The notes under the pieces are model-generated. The model saw only the letters and a program-made list of their open reading frames with translations. It searched no databases and was not told the DNA's origin. This document shows, one piece after another, positions 47,285 through 58,748 of a stretch of DNA of 64,000 nucleotides (the stretch's first letter is position 1; each line of letters starts with the position of its first letter). Origin of the DNA: Calamus simplicifolius (lineage: Eukaryota; Streptophyta; Magnoliopsida; Arecales; Arecaceae); assembly GCA_900491605.1 (NCBI GenBank), contig UESW01003882.1, positions 1,448,579 through 1,512,578 of the forward strand, in the 5' to 3' direction. Both the position numbers and the translations under genes were made by a program.

Positions 47285-47790
47285 CTGGAAGAATAGCAGC
47301 CCTCAATCGCTTCGTAGCTCGGTCTGCCGAAAGATGCCTCCCTTTCTTCAAAACTCTTCGATCGGCTAAGAATTTGCAATGGTCTTCTGAGTGTCAGAAA
47401 TCATTCAAAGACCTCAAAAGTACCTTGGCTCTCCCCCTCTCCTCAGCAGTCCGAATCCTGGAGAAACATTATTCTTGTATCTGGCGGTCTCGGAAGGCGC
47501 CATTGGCTCGGTGTTGGTCAGAGAAGAAAATAAGACCCAGAAGCCAATTTATTATGTCAGCAAACTGCTCTGAGACACGGAAATGAGATATACCCAGATT
47601 GAGAAGATGGTGTTGGCTTTGATAACCTCGGTCCGAAAGTTGCGGCCATACTTCCAAGCACATTCTGTGACAGTCCTGACCGATCAGCCCATCAAGGCGG
47701 TAGTCCATCGTCCGAAGACATCGGGAAGGATGACCAAATGGGCCATTAAGCTAAGTGAACACGACATTCGGTTTTAACCTCATCCGGCCA
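47245..47790 (+). pseudogene. RNase H of element C
   Basis: It continues from RT in another frame with [36 protein letters not shown], then after another frame change LFLYLAVSEGAIGSVLV, KPIYYVSKLL, MVLALITSVRKLRPYFQAH and VVHRPKTSGRMTKWAIKLSE, ending near 47777. The parts lie in three frames (47245, 47391, 47583 starts). This is the ordinary gypsy RNase H preceding the second, archaeal-type one. Confidence 0.8.
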
Positions 47791-47824
47791 TCAAAGCTCA
47801 GGTGCTAGCTGATTTCCTGCTCGA

Positions 47825-49057
47825 ATGCACTATCCCGAGGACGGCTCCACTCCCAACTCCCCCGAGCGTCCAAAATCTGACGCTCGATGGCTCCTCCATG
47901 TCGACGGGTCATCCAACGCCCATTGCTCTGGTGCCGGCCTAATCCTCACCAGCCTGGAGGGGGCGACTTTCGAATATGGTGTCCGCTTCTCCTTCCCAGC
48001 CTCCAATAACGAGGCCGAATATGAAGCTCTGCTCGCCGGGCTCCGAATCGCCTGCGACCTTAAGATGGAGAAGCTGAATGCCTTCACTGACTCTCAGCTA
48101 GTGGCTGGTCACGTACGGGGCGAGTTTGAGGCCCGAGAGTCGAACATGGTTCGATATCTCCAAGAGGTTCGAAGCCTACTCTCCCATTTCCCTGAATTTG
48201 AAATCATTCAGATTTCGAGATCCAAAAATGTCTGTGCCGACCTATTATCTCGACTGGCAACTGCGGAATCGATGGACGCCGAGCGAAAATTTCATCTGAA
48301 GATTTTGGAGAGGCCCAGTATTGCGGAAGCTGACCGAGTGATGCAAGTTGAGGCCGAACCATCATGGTTCGACCCCATTCTGAAGTATCTTAAAGAAGGA
48401 TCGCTCCCGGCCGATCGAAGAGAAGCTAGAAAGCTAAAGCTGTATGCCACCCACTATGTGCTGATTGACGACCAGCTCTACAAATGGTCCTTCTCTATGC
48501 CGTTGCTCAGATGCCTTCGCCCATCTGAAGCTGATTATGCCCTTCGGGAGGCACACGAAGGAATTTGCGGCAACCATTTGGGGAGCCGGTCTTTATGCCA
48601 CAAGGTGCTGCGTCAAGGTTACTATTGGCCCACCATGCAAAAGGATGCTGACGACCTCGTCCGAACTTGTGACCCATGCCAAAGACACTCCAGTATTCAG
48701 AGGCTTCCCTCCGCCAACCTGGTCCCTGTTTCCTCCGCTTGGCCCTTTGCCAAGTGGGGAATGGACATTCTTGGCCCGTTTTCACTTGCCACGGGACAGC
48801 GAAAGTTTTTATTCATCGCCATCGACTACTTCACCAAATGGGTCGAGGCGGAAGCAGTTGCTCAGATAACTGAGGCTCGGGCCAAGGACTTCGTGTGGAG
48901 ATCCATCATCTGCCGCTTCGGCCTCCCATACACCATCATTACTGACAATGGCAAACAGTTCGACAATCCAAGTTTCGTCAGTTCTGCAAGGAGCATGGGA
49001 TCCATCACCGCCTTACCTCGGTCGGGCATCCGCAAGCTAACAGAGCAGCCGAGGTAA
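47825..49057 (+). pseudogene. archaeal-type RNase H and integrase (zinc finger and core) of element C
   Basis: This 410-codon open frame is the longest in the element. RNase H: WLLHVDGSSNAHCSGAGLIL at about residues 22-41, NNEAEYEALLAGLRIA at 61-76, FTDSQLVAGHV at 87-97 and CADLLSRLAT. Integrase: a linker, then zinc finger residues HEGICGNHLGS, the second His and CDPC (about 240-290), the catalytic core with GMDILGPF (Asp near 313) and TDNGKQF (Asp near 371). The frame leaves the integrase after about 48985, and the catalytic Glu region continues in another frame, so the core is split by a frameshift. Confidence 0.88.
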
Positions 49058-49596
49058 CTAACCGAACCTTGCTTCAAGGGATCAAAGCTCGGCTCTCCAG
49101 AGCCCGAGGCAGATGGGCAAACGAGTTGCACAATGTCCTATGGGCCTACCGCACCACCCCGAGAGTGCCCACGGGCGAGACCCCATTTCGAATGGCCTTC
49201 GGCACAGAGGCAGTCATCCCTGTGGAGATAGGACTCCCTTCCTTGCGAGTGGAAAGCTACTAGGAGAAAGCTAGTGACGAGCAGCTCCGCACCAACCTCG
49301 ACCTGGTAGAGGAGATCAGAGAAAAAGCACGGATCAGAATAGCTGCCTACCAGCAAAGAGTGGCCCGTTACCATGCCTCCAGGGTCAAAGGGAAAGCTTT
49401 CTCGCCTGGCGACCTAGTTCTCCAAAAAACATCTGTCTCCAAACCGCTAGAGCAAGGAAAGCTAGCTCCGAACTGGGAAGGCCCCTACCAAGTAACGGAA
49501 GTCGTCGGACTTGGCACCTACAAACTACAAGATCTAAGCAGGAGATCCATCCCTCGGACATGGAATTCGGACAACCTCCGCAAGTATCATCAGTAG
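49058..49596 (+). pseudogene. integrase C-terminal part of element C
   Basis: It continues the integrase: NRTLLQGIKARLSRARGRW and LWAYRTTPRVPTGETPF with the core end, GTEAVIPVEIGLPS, then a TAG at about 49261 and the tail ASDEQLRTNLDLVEEIREK, RVKGKAFSPGDLVLQK, LAPNWEGPYQVTEVV and TWNSDNLRKYHQ, stop at 49594-49596. The tail matches 20121-20460 closely. Confidence 0.85.
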
Positions 49597-49750
49597 GGTA
49601 CGCCTTCTACAAGCTTGCCTTCTTAATTTTGTCAGCATATTACTTTCGTAATTCTTGACATGATTACAATGATTATATCACCAAAAATCATAAAGGAAAC
49701 AGATGCTGCTTACCAATCCTCAGCACAATCGAGTTATCTATTTGAGCAGG

Positions 49751-49874
49751 AAATCTCCGAACCTCAGCTGGGCTGAGCAACAAATCTTCGAACCTCGGCT
49801 GGGCCGAGTAATAAATCTCCGAACCTCGGCTGGGCCGAGCAACGAATCTCCGAACCTCGGCTGGGCCGAGCAAA
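49751..49874 (+). repeat. 31-bp tandem array, 4 units, after the integrase of element C
   Basis: The unit is close to AAATCTCCGAACCTCGGCTG followed by GGCCGAGCAAC. Each holds the hairpin CTCGGC-TGG-GCCGAG. It lies at the same place as the 33-bp array of element B. Confidence 0.92.
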
Positions 49875-52602
49875 GATCTCTAAAGCCCCGGCCAAGACCG
49901 GAGTGCATAAACCTTGGCTAGAGTCGAGGAGTATATTCTACTATTAAGAATCTGGCCAAAGCCGAGGAGTTTTTTCTACTATTGAAGCCTCGACTCAAAG
50001 CCAAAACGTACGTCTCATTATCACGAGCCCCTGCCGACCTAAGCGTTCTCCTGAACTACGTTCGGATTCGGGCCGCTCACAAGCTCTGGCCGATTTAATC
50101 GGTCCCCAAAACGCAAGGTACTACTTGACGAGGATAAACATCTTGGGGATGGCAGCAAAAACAAAAGTTGCCAAAAAGAACCTCCCTTTCTATTCATTAT
50201 AAAGAAAAAGACAAGGAAAAAGAAAAGGTAAAAATAGCCTTCACAGAGGCTTACTGTCTCCCCCAGGAGCTGCCAGGTCCTCCTTACGCCGAGTCAGCTC
50301 GGCGACTTACTGACGAAGGGACACTATCACTCCCTCCTATCGGTCAATGACCCGACGAAGAGCCTCGGCCTCCCTTGTCAAGATGGCAAGAAATTCCTCA
50401 ACCGTCTTTTGGAACTGCTCATGGCCCACTAAAGCTGACGCTAAGGCCATCCCATCGATGGTCAAAAAAGCGACGCCCCCGGGAGTCCCTGCGGCCGTTG
50501 CTGCCGCCGCTCGGCTCTTCAGTCGATTGCCCTTCACCGTGGGAGGCCATACCTGCTCTCAGGAGCTATCAAAAGACTAACTGAGAGGATGAGAACACTG
50601 GCATCCATCTCATCCATATTTATATCGTCTTGGCGAGTATTTCGATTAGTCAAGTCATTAATCCTGACCCAGGGAATTTGCCATGCGTCATCGCTTCGGC
50701 TGGCGCCTGCGGGAAGCGAAGAGTCGCACCCCCTCCCGAGGAGGATCGATAAGCATGGTGGCACGCCCGGAAATTCCCCTCCTTCTCTAGGGACCAGGCT
50801 CCCCCCCAGTTTGCTAACCCTCGTAAAATAAATGTTCTTGAAAATCCACCAGACTCCCTCGAATTGGGCATCCTCGGAAAGGTGCAAAGAAATAAAGCGC
50901 GCCAGCAATCAACATTAACTCGCCTCGCCCGAGGGTGACCGAGTCATAACTCCGAACGCCCCCATGCGTCGCTCGTTTACATCAGAATCTATATTCACCA
51001 CAAGAACCAAACATAATGTCATCATTCTCGGCAACAACCGAGCTATCTGCATCGAATCTCTGTGCCTCGGCTAGGCCGAGCTATGAGTCGAAATAGCATG
51101 TTGCAGCCGGTCCAAATGGTCTCCAAGACATAGTTCGGATTTGGGCAGCTCACAAGCCCCAGCTGAATCAAGTGGCCTTCGAAACGCCCCTCCAGATTCG
51201 GGCAGCTTACAAGCCCCAGCGGGACCGAGCGATGTCTGCATACCTGCTTCGTTCTACGGATAAGATCATGCTTACATCGTGAGCCCGTTGGACCGACTAG
51301 GTCCACTCTATGACTCAATCATGGACATATTTTTCCTCTGCTAAGGACCGAATATTAGCCTTAGCAAAAGCAAAGCGGCAAGAGCACTGCCAAAACGTGC
51401 TATGGCAAGACATGAGATTAACAACGCGAAAAAAGAAGCAGATGCAAAAGGAAGAGGGAATGAAAATTTTCTTTATTTCCTCATCAATAAAGATTACAAC
51501 CTCTTGAGAGGAGTTACAAGTGCACCAAAGCACAGGAAATAAAAACGAGTGCATAGTTCAGCCGAACTGCTCCAAGCCAGCTTCGGTTAATAATGACATT
51601 TCGGCGTCTGGCCCAAGAAATTAGACAAACCACGAACCAGCCAGCTCGCCCTGATAAGTGGCAAGGCCGACCTTCCATAGTCCCTCCGGATGAACTAAGA
51701 GATCTAAAAGGAGGCATGACCCGTGGATGCTGATTATGAGGAACCGGGCAAACTAACCAGCTCCCCTCAGGTGGGATGCTGGGCTGCAGGCCACTGCCCG
51801 ATTGGGAGAGCTAGGGGACCATCAGCCCCGCGTTGCTCCCAGCTTCTCCTTCCCATGGCAAGGATTCCCTCAGAGAAGGGATGAGAATCCAACCGATGGA
51901 GAAGGAAGGCTCCGTGCGTGCTACGGGGGTGTCAATGCACTTTCTACCCCGCACCCCCCGTAGCGAGCCACAAAGGACACACAGGAAGCGCATATGTGTG
52001 CTCTCCGTATGATCTCTGCGGCCCTCCTGTGCGCTCCATATGATCTTCGAAACTCATCCCCTGAGGATGAGCCACTCTCCACAGCTCCTTCATCACCCTA
52101 ACTGTCCAAAGGATGATGACTTGCAAAAGGTAAGCTTGGTCCTTCCACTCTAAGCCCCAGAGAGACAGGCATCATGAAAACCTTCACAATTCACAGGGAA
52201 GAAAACTCGGGGATGGCCCAAAACGGCCCCTCTTTCCCCTTTTTATAGGCGAAGGTGAACCGGGAGTGGCTATCAGAGCAGAAAGCCCCGAGATTCAAAA
52301 TGCCTAACCCACGCCACCATGTGGCCTCCCAGGATGAAAACAATGCCCCTCGTTGCGCACCAAGCGCGTCGCCCAAACCACCGGCTCCAATGCCACTCAC
52401 ATAAAGCCCTGCCACGCATTGTAGCTTCAGTGGCCGCTCACAGGAAGCGGGGAATTCAGCAAACCCCCCTCTCTCGGAACCAAACTTCCCTTTTTTCGTC
52501 AAAGGCGCATCCACGATTTCGCCCTTATTAGGATGGACTACCTCGGTCCTGGCCAGGATGCTTCTGTGATTCCTGGTCCTATCCAGTCGACCTACCGTAT
52601 TT
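49875..52602. other. non-coding 3' region of element C
   Basis: No convincing gene. A minus-strand open frame of 66 codons (50537-50337: ALASALVGHEQFQKTVEEFL) could be a further antisense exon, but it has no domain. A single hairpin CTCGGC-TAG-GCCGAG lies at 51066-51080. A minus-strand AATAAA (51472-51477) could end the antisense transcript. Otherwise there are spacer sequences and short repeats. Confidence 0.45.
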
Positions 52603-52731
52603 CTCGGCCCTAGCCGAGCTATTTCATCCCTCGGTCCTAGCCGAGCTATTTCGTCCCTCGGCCCTAGCCGAGCTATTTCGTTCCTCGGCCCTAGCCGAGC
52701 TATTTCATCTCTCGCCCCCGGCCGAGCCATT
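52603..52731 (+). repeat. 28-bp tandem array, 4-5 units, in the 3' region of element C
   Basis: The unit is close to CTCGGCCCTAGCCGAGCTAT followed by TTCGTCCC. The hairpin CTCGGC-CCTA-GCCGAG is intact in three units. The wording GCCGAGCTAT is shared with the LTR 62-bp units. Confidence 0.88.
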
Positions 52732-53143
52732 GCGCCACTCATCCTAAGCCGAGCTAGATCGTCTCTCAGCCCCTTTTTTTCGAGCTGTGTTATATCTCAG
52801 CCCCTTCGTCGGGGCTATCCCTATGCCTTGGCCTCGACCAAGATATTCCCTCAAATCTGAGCTAAAGCCAATCAAGCGGCGCGAATAAGCCACAAGTTGC
52901 TCGCGATCGGGATAAAACTTGAGACAGGGGATCATCCGAGAAAGGCAATCAAATAGAGATGGAAGGCTCATTCGTTGAAAACTTCAAACTGAGTTACACG
53001 TCAGAAAAACAAAAGCACGAAAATAGCTCTCAAGGGTCAGGAGCTGGATCAGTCCCAATAGAACCCTCAACTACGCTCGTAGAAGCATGGCTTGACTCCC
53101 CCATCTCGAATGTCTTTGCCTCCTTGGCAACAGGATGCAAGTG

Positions 53144-56029
53144 TCACCCAAGAGCTGCAGCCTCACTGGGACTCGGGGTAGTATCAAGGTCGGCGTCCGA
53201 AACATCAATGTACTCGTCTTCTTCTTCATCCCCGGAGGCGCTGGCGTCAGGAGTCTCGACATCCAAGAAAGAGAGGTCCCATTCCGAATGCTCTTTAGAT
53301 ATCTTACTTCGAATGTCCTTCACTCTGAGCTGGAAAGCATCAGCGCAAGTTGCATCTTGTTCCCTTGAGCATAGCGAGCCGCATTTTGGTTTCAGCCACT
53401 TGGCCCCGTAATGAGGCGACCTGCCCCTCAGCTCCAGCAACTTGACTCTGCAGTAGGGCGATCTGTTCCTCGGTCTCACTGACCCACCTCTCGAGCTCTG
53501 AGCTCCTCCATCGGCTGGATTCCAGTTCCCCTTGCAAGGCTCGCATCTGATCTTGATTCTCCAGCCCCGCCTTTTTCATCTGTAAAAACAGAGTCAGCCG
53601 ATGACACGATGAGCCAATAAAGGAAGTTAAAAAAGGGGGGCGCTACCGTACCTCCTCCTCTTGCCGAGCCAGCTTCTTGGTCAGCTCCTTGGCCTCGTCA
53701 ATGGCCCTCAATTTATCAGTTCTAACCCGCTCGATCTTGCTCTTGAGATCATTAATCCTTGATTGCCTATCATCAACTTCTCCCCGGGCTTTGGAGAGCT
53801 CGCTGCTGAGCTGGATTATCTTCCCCTGATGCCACTTGATATTGTCATCCCTATCGGCAATATCACGATCACACTGCCGTAACTTCTCCTCCACTTCGCC
53901 AAGCATTCCGCTCAGGCGATTTCTTTCTTCGGCGGCCTCTCTCCTCTGCATGCCTAGATTTTCGCTGAATTGTTTCTTAGTAGCTTCCATTTCTTCGGAA
54001 TGCTTGGATTTAACCCGTGATAGCTCCAAGCATGCATCGTCGCACCTCGCTAGGAGCCCCTGTAACTCCTCTACTTTAAGCTTATGCTTGGATGCATCAT
54101 TTAGGGTGGCCTGATACAATACCCTTATTCTCTCCAAACTCTCATTGTTGGCGACTAGAAGTTGTTCAAATGTGTCAGACGCCTCCGCTCGCGATCGAAA
54201 CTTGGCACTGACTCTCCTGGCCTGGACACCGGCTCCCGTCGCCAAGCTTAGGTGCCAGCATAGTGCCCGGGAGATCAAAGCATTCTACAGAACAAAAACA
54301 AGTGAGAAAATGTGGTCAAGTTAGCTGGAAAGCACCCACTGCTCTAAAATGACAACTCACCCGGGAGGCGTAGGCCCTAGCCAACTTCATGAGAGTGGGA
54401 TTATCAATATCGAGGAGAAGGTGGATGTCCTCCACCACATTTCGCTGGCCAAATGCGGCATCAACCAATTCCAGATCTATGAATTTATCCGCCGAAGGAT
54501 CCACGCCCGGATACAATGCCGACCTCATCAAAGCAGAAAATGCCTCCTCAATGGCCGTGTCTGAGCTGCTGGGTTGACCATCCCCGCCCGAAGGGCCGAT
54601 CTGGGCAATCTCCGACTGAGGAGCCTTCAACTTCCCGGCCTCCTCCGACAGCATTTTGGCCTAGCTTTCCTCGGATAACTTGGCTAGCCCAAGTGCTAGT
54701 CTTCCCAAAACTTTGGCGGGAGAAGTTCCGACTGCAAGGTTCTTGCCTTGCCCTACCCCCTCCTCCGGTTTTCCTCCCTCGGTCACAGACACCTGCGTCT
54801 CCTCCGCAGGCTTCATCGAAACCTCCATCTGCCCCCCTTCTTGAGCCTCTGCTACAGTCGACCTAACGTCACCACCCCTAGAGTCTTCCGCGGGGGGCCC
54901 TCCAATAGGAAGCTCACCTTGAGCCTCGCCGATTGCAGCTGTTCTCTCCTGTCCTTCTGCCAAGGCCAGAGATATCTCCTCACTCGGGGAAGGGCCCTCA
55001 GAAATGACGACCTCCGCCGAATAGCCATTGGCTCGTCCTTTAAAAGAGGGGCATCCTGGCAAGCCAATGGAGTCTCGTCCGAACTGTCTGATATCTCCAC
55101 CACTGGGGGATAGGGGATCTCAGCAGTCCTCTCTAAATCCTCCCTTGCTTTCGACGCTTCCGCCGGGACTGCTCCAACATCCGGCGAGTACCTTTCGGAA
55201 AGACGAACCTTCTTCTCGAGTTTACTTTTCTCCCCGCCACTACTCTCCCCTGGGCGCTTGCCCATCTTTTTCTTTATGCAGCCTGATAATTCAGACCTCT
55301 TGGCTGCAGAAGCGAGGAGCAAACAATGAGACCGAGATACGTTCGCTCAAATAAAACCAGTAGAAAAGAAAAGGAGGGCCTACCATGCGGATTGAGAGGG
55401 CTAAGCCCGGCGGCGAAAAGAGCCTCCTCCGACAGTAAGTTGTTGGCCAAGAACGCCTTGCCATTGCGGAGGACTTCCAAATCCTTTTCCTCCTACTCAG
55501 ATAGAATCGGATGTGTTTCCACATCCCGAACAAAGTTTCCCCATCCCCGGGGAAAGTCGGAACCAATGTTCCCTTCAGCAATGATGAATCGGTTCTTCCA
55601 TCCCTTTATGGAGGACTATTTATCCACAATCATCTTGAAGGACCTCCGAGGTCCGATATAAGGCCACTCCGATTTCCTCTCGAGTATCAGGTGGTAACAG
55701 GCACAAAAAAGGGGAAGAGTAGCTGTAACCTGGATCTGGTTGCACATCGAAATAAATTTGATGATGCTTCGCCAGCTATTGGGAGCCACCATCGTCGGGC
55801 AGATGTTGTAAAACATCATGATCTCCTTTACCAGGGGATGGAGAGGAAACCGGAGGCCCGCCTTTAAACTATCTTCGTAAAGAAAGGCTCCGTGCTCCAA
55901 ATCTTACGAAACCCTGTGCTCGGGTTCTGACAATCGCAGAACAACATCCGGGGGAATGCCATACTTCTGGCAAATTTTCCCCAAATCCTCAGCAGCAATC
56001 TTCAAAACTATGTTGTCGGGGCTCATCAT
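53144..56029 (-). pseudogene. antisense ORF of element C (putative gypsy-associated protein with coiled-coil tail)
   Basis: Read from the ATG at 56029 it begins MMSPDNIVLKIAAEDLGKI, has a TAA near 55909, and continues EHGAFLYEDSLKAGLRFPLH, EIMMFYNICPTMVAPN and IIKFISMCNQIQVTA, the domain seen also in element B and resembling Pfam PF04195. Intron-like breaks with consensus ends occur: donor CATG|GTAGGC near 55385 and acceptor TGCAG near 55303; donor CCGG|GTGAGT near 54352 and acceptor CTGTAG near 54284; donor GAG|GTACGG near 53650 and acceptor TTACAG near 53581. The middle has basic KKKMGKRPGESSGGEKSK. The C-terminal half (54278-53144) is a long coiled coil (e.g. LRQCDRDIADRDDNIKWHQ). Function unknown; antisense ORFs are a known feature of Tat elements. 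Confidence 0.7.
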
Positions 56030-56423
56030 TCTGCTGGCCGAGAGAGACACCAAATGAAACTATAGAGGAAACAGAGAACGAAATTCTTCAAAAGGGGAAT
56101 GAAGGAGCGCTGCAAATAGAAACGGTGCTATTTCAGCTTTGCTTCCCCTCAAAGGAAACTGCCTCAAGGGAGGATAAGGCGTCTCGCCCGAGGCATCCGG
56201 AACTGCCTTGATAAACTTCGTACAAACCGGGATCTGCTGCGTGGCAGTCCCCCAACCATCGCTTCAAAGGAGCCTTACCCACGAAGGCACGGCGGCCATG
56301 TGGCATTAAATAGGGCATCATTGCGTGGACTGTCCAATCCGGATCCCCCCGTTCAAATCATGCCACCTGGACTTATACTCCCTATTCTCGAACCTACGCT
56401 TCAAACTAGGGAGGGGGGGCATG
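56030..56423 (+). other. pre-LTR region and polypurine tract of element C
   Basis: About 380 bases upstream of the antisense ATG should hold the antisense promoter. It ends with AGGGAGGGGGGGC (56408-56420), the polypurine tract, then ATG and the 3' LTR start. Confidence 0.65.
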
Positions 56424-57789
56424 TGTTGAGGGGTAAAATCGTTACGCGTCAATAATCGTGTATGTGGCTAAGGTTAGCCCCGATTTCTGCTCGCTGTGCA
56501 ACATTCGCCAGGAACAAGTCAGCCTCGGTAGATCGGAATGCCCTAGCCCCTCACTGAGCCAGGGATTCTTGAGGTGCGGATCCCATTTTTGGCCCCAGCC
56601 GAGCTATCGTCTATCGCCTTTCAGCTCCTCTAGCCGACCTATCTTATTTCTCGGCCCCAGCCGAGCTATCGACTATCGCCCTCTAGCTCCTCCAGCCAAC
56701 CTATCTTGTTTTTCAGCCCCAGCCGAGCTATCGTCTATTGCCTTCCGGCTCCTCCAGCCGACCTATCTTGTTTTTTGGCCCCAGTCGAGCTATCGTCTAT
56801 CGCCTTCCACTCCTCCAGCCGACCTATCTTGTTTCTCGGCCCCAGCCGAGCTATCGTCTATCGCCTTCCGGCTCCTCCAACCAACCTATCTTGTTTCTCG
56901 GCCCCAACCGAGCTATCGTCTATCGCCTTCCAGCTCCTCCAGCCGACCTATCTTGTTTCTCGACCCCAGCCGAGCTATGTCTATCGCCTTCCAGCTCCCC
57001 CAGCCGACCTATCTTATTTCTGGCCCCAGCCAAGGTATCGACTATCGCCCTTCGGCTCCTCCAGCCGACCTATCTTGTTTCTCGGCCCCAGCCGAGCTAT
57101 CGTCTATCGCCTTCCGGCTCCTCCAGCCGGCCTATCTTGTTTCTCGGCCCTAGCCGAGCTATCTCGCTTTTTGGCTTCGCCTGCCAAGCTGTCCCTATAG
57201 CTCGGCCCAGTCCGAGCGATATCAACCCCCTCTGCGGAATTCGGCATGGAAAAGCTTAAATCCTTAAGATTCAAAACAGGAATCATATCTGAAAATGGAC
57301 TAGGGCCCTGGGGCCTATACTCCCACCAAATCCCGAGACATTAACAAGCTCTCTCAACCGTCGATCCTTTAACTAACCGGATATAAATCCTACTGGTCTT
57401 ATAACAGACTGGATTTAAATCTCAACACCTTCGGACCCACGATGCCCCCTAACAACCAGGTGATCCTTTATAAATACCACAGCTTTAGACCCCATGAGGT
57501 AGGCGGTCTCCACTGGCTCACTCACTCTCTCTCTCTCTCTCCCTCTCTCTTCCTTTGCTTCCACCATTGCCGCTCCGCTCGGAGCCCTTGGAGGAAACTC
57601 TCCGACGAGAGCCTTCTCCTCATTTCCGTCGACTGTTGATCTCCACTGACTTAAGCATCAGAGGGTCTTCCGCAGAGGGCCACCCCCAGTGCCTTCTCGC
57701 GTGAGGACTGTCTTGCAGGTCCGGCCAGGAGGAAGCCCATCTCAAAGCCCCTTCGTACCCGATTTAGAGGACGGATTTCAGCAGCAACA
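56424..57789 (+). repeat. 3' LTR of element C
   Basis: It starts TGTTGAGGGGTAAAATCG and ends AGCAGCAACA, 1366 bp, followed by the target duplication ATTTG. It is 64 bases longer than the 5' LTR, matching one extra 62-bp unit plus small indels. Confidence 0.93.
56590..57178 (+). repeat. 62-bp tandem array in the 3' LTR of element C, 9 units plus a partial
   Basis: Same unit as at 43004-43530. Small deletions of 1-2 bases occur in units 4, 7 and 8. Confidence 0.92.
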
Positions 57790-57795
57790 ATTTGG

Positions 57796-58010
57796 ATTGC
57801 CTTCGGATTGAATGCTTAATGCTTGAATCTTGGGTTACCAATCTTTGATTTGGAATACTAGATTATATTGCCTTCAGATTGGATGCTTAATGCTTGAATC
57901 TTGGATTATCAATCTTTGATTTGAAATACCAGATTCTATTGCCTTCGGATTGGATGCTTAATGCTTGAATCTTGAGTTACCAATCTTTGATTTGAAAAAC
58001 CAGATTCTGT
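57796..58010 (+). repeat. 71-bp tandem array, 3 units, in LTR X
   Basis: Units begin ATTGCCTTCGGATTGGATGC and end in ACCAGATTCT-like sequence. The element C target site lies at the edge of the first unit. Confidence 0.9.
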
Positions 58011-58230
58011 TGCCTTTGGTTTATATTTGGGTTGCCTTCGATTTGCTTTTGGTCGGATGCCTGCTGGCTTGCTTAGCTTGCCTATATTTTATCATGATAC
58101 GGCTAGCTTGTTGGTACTTATTATGTTGGCATGTTCCTTCTTTTGGAGCTCACGGCTAGTTTCCTAGCCTTTTCATTTTGGCATGCTAGTTGGAATTTTT
58201 GACATGCTAATTCTTCGGAGCTCTCTGTTG

Positions 58231-58402
58231 TCTTCCTGGTTACAAATGTTGGCATACTGATTTTGTGCTTTTGGCATTCTAATTTTCTACATGGTTCGGT
58301 TGTCTTCCTAGTTACAAATGTTGGCATATCGATTTTATGCTTTTGGCATTCTAATTTTCTACATGGTTCGGTTGTCTTCCTGGTTACAAATGTTGGCATA
58401 CC
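58231..58402 (+). repeat. 72-bp tandem array, 2.4 units, in LTR X
   Basis: Units begin TCTTCCTGGTTACAAATG and hold TTGGCATTCTAATTTTCTAC. The first two units differ at only a few positions. Confidence 0.9.
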
Positions 58403-58739
58403 AACGGTTGGAATCGGCATTCTAATTTTATACTATCTTCTACCGGTTGATGGCATTGGCATGCTAATACTCATGTTGGCATACTAATTTTTGGATTTTG
58501 GGATGTCGTTTTGCTTTTTGGCATGCCAATTCCTTGCCTAACGGCTAGCTGCTTTCAGTTTTCAAATATTAGGCTGCCAATTTTTATCTTTTGGAATGCT
58601 ACTTTTCTTCTTGCCACTATTTTGGGATTTCAAATTCATTTTCACTTGTGGCTTTTTCTTGGCTGGTTTGTTCTAGCTTGCTCTCTCTCTCTCTCACTCC
58701 CTCATCTATTTCACAACGGCTATATCTTGATATTCTTGT

Positions 58740-58748
58740 TATAAATAG
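58740..58748 (+). promoter_or_regulatory. TATA box of LTR X
   Basis: TATAAATAG follows a (CT)n run (58679-58695) and the tandem arrays, the expected position for an LTR promoter. Confidence 0.6.

Larger units (their letters stand above)
42837..57789 (+). mobile_element. complete Tat-type Ty3/gypsy retrotransposon with antisense ORF (element C)
   Basis: Two LTRs (42837-44138 and 56424-57789) are flanked by a perfect 5-bp target duplication ATTTG (42832-42836 and 57790-57794), total length 14953 bp. The order is LTR, PBS, gag, protease, RT, RNase H, archaeal-type RNase H, integrase, tandem array, antisense ORF, polypurine tract, LTR. The archaeal-type RNase H and antisense ORF mark the Tat lineage. 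LTRs differ by many substitutions and one tandem unit, and the coding parts carry several stops and frameshifts, so the insertion is not recent and the element is not autonomous. It sits inside LTR X. Confidence 0.93.

Noticed and set aside
56458..57259. Open frames of 231, 164 and 173 codons in the 3' LTR of element C
   Set aside because: Same tandem array in three phases; no domain and no start context.
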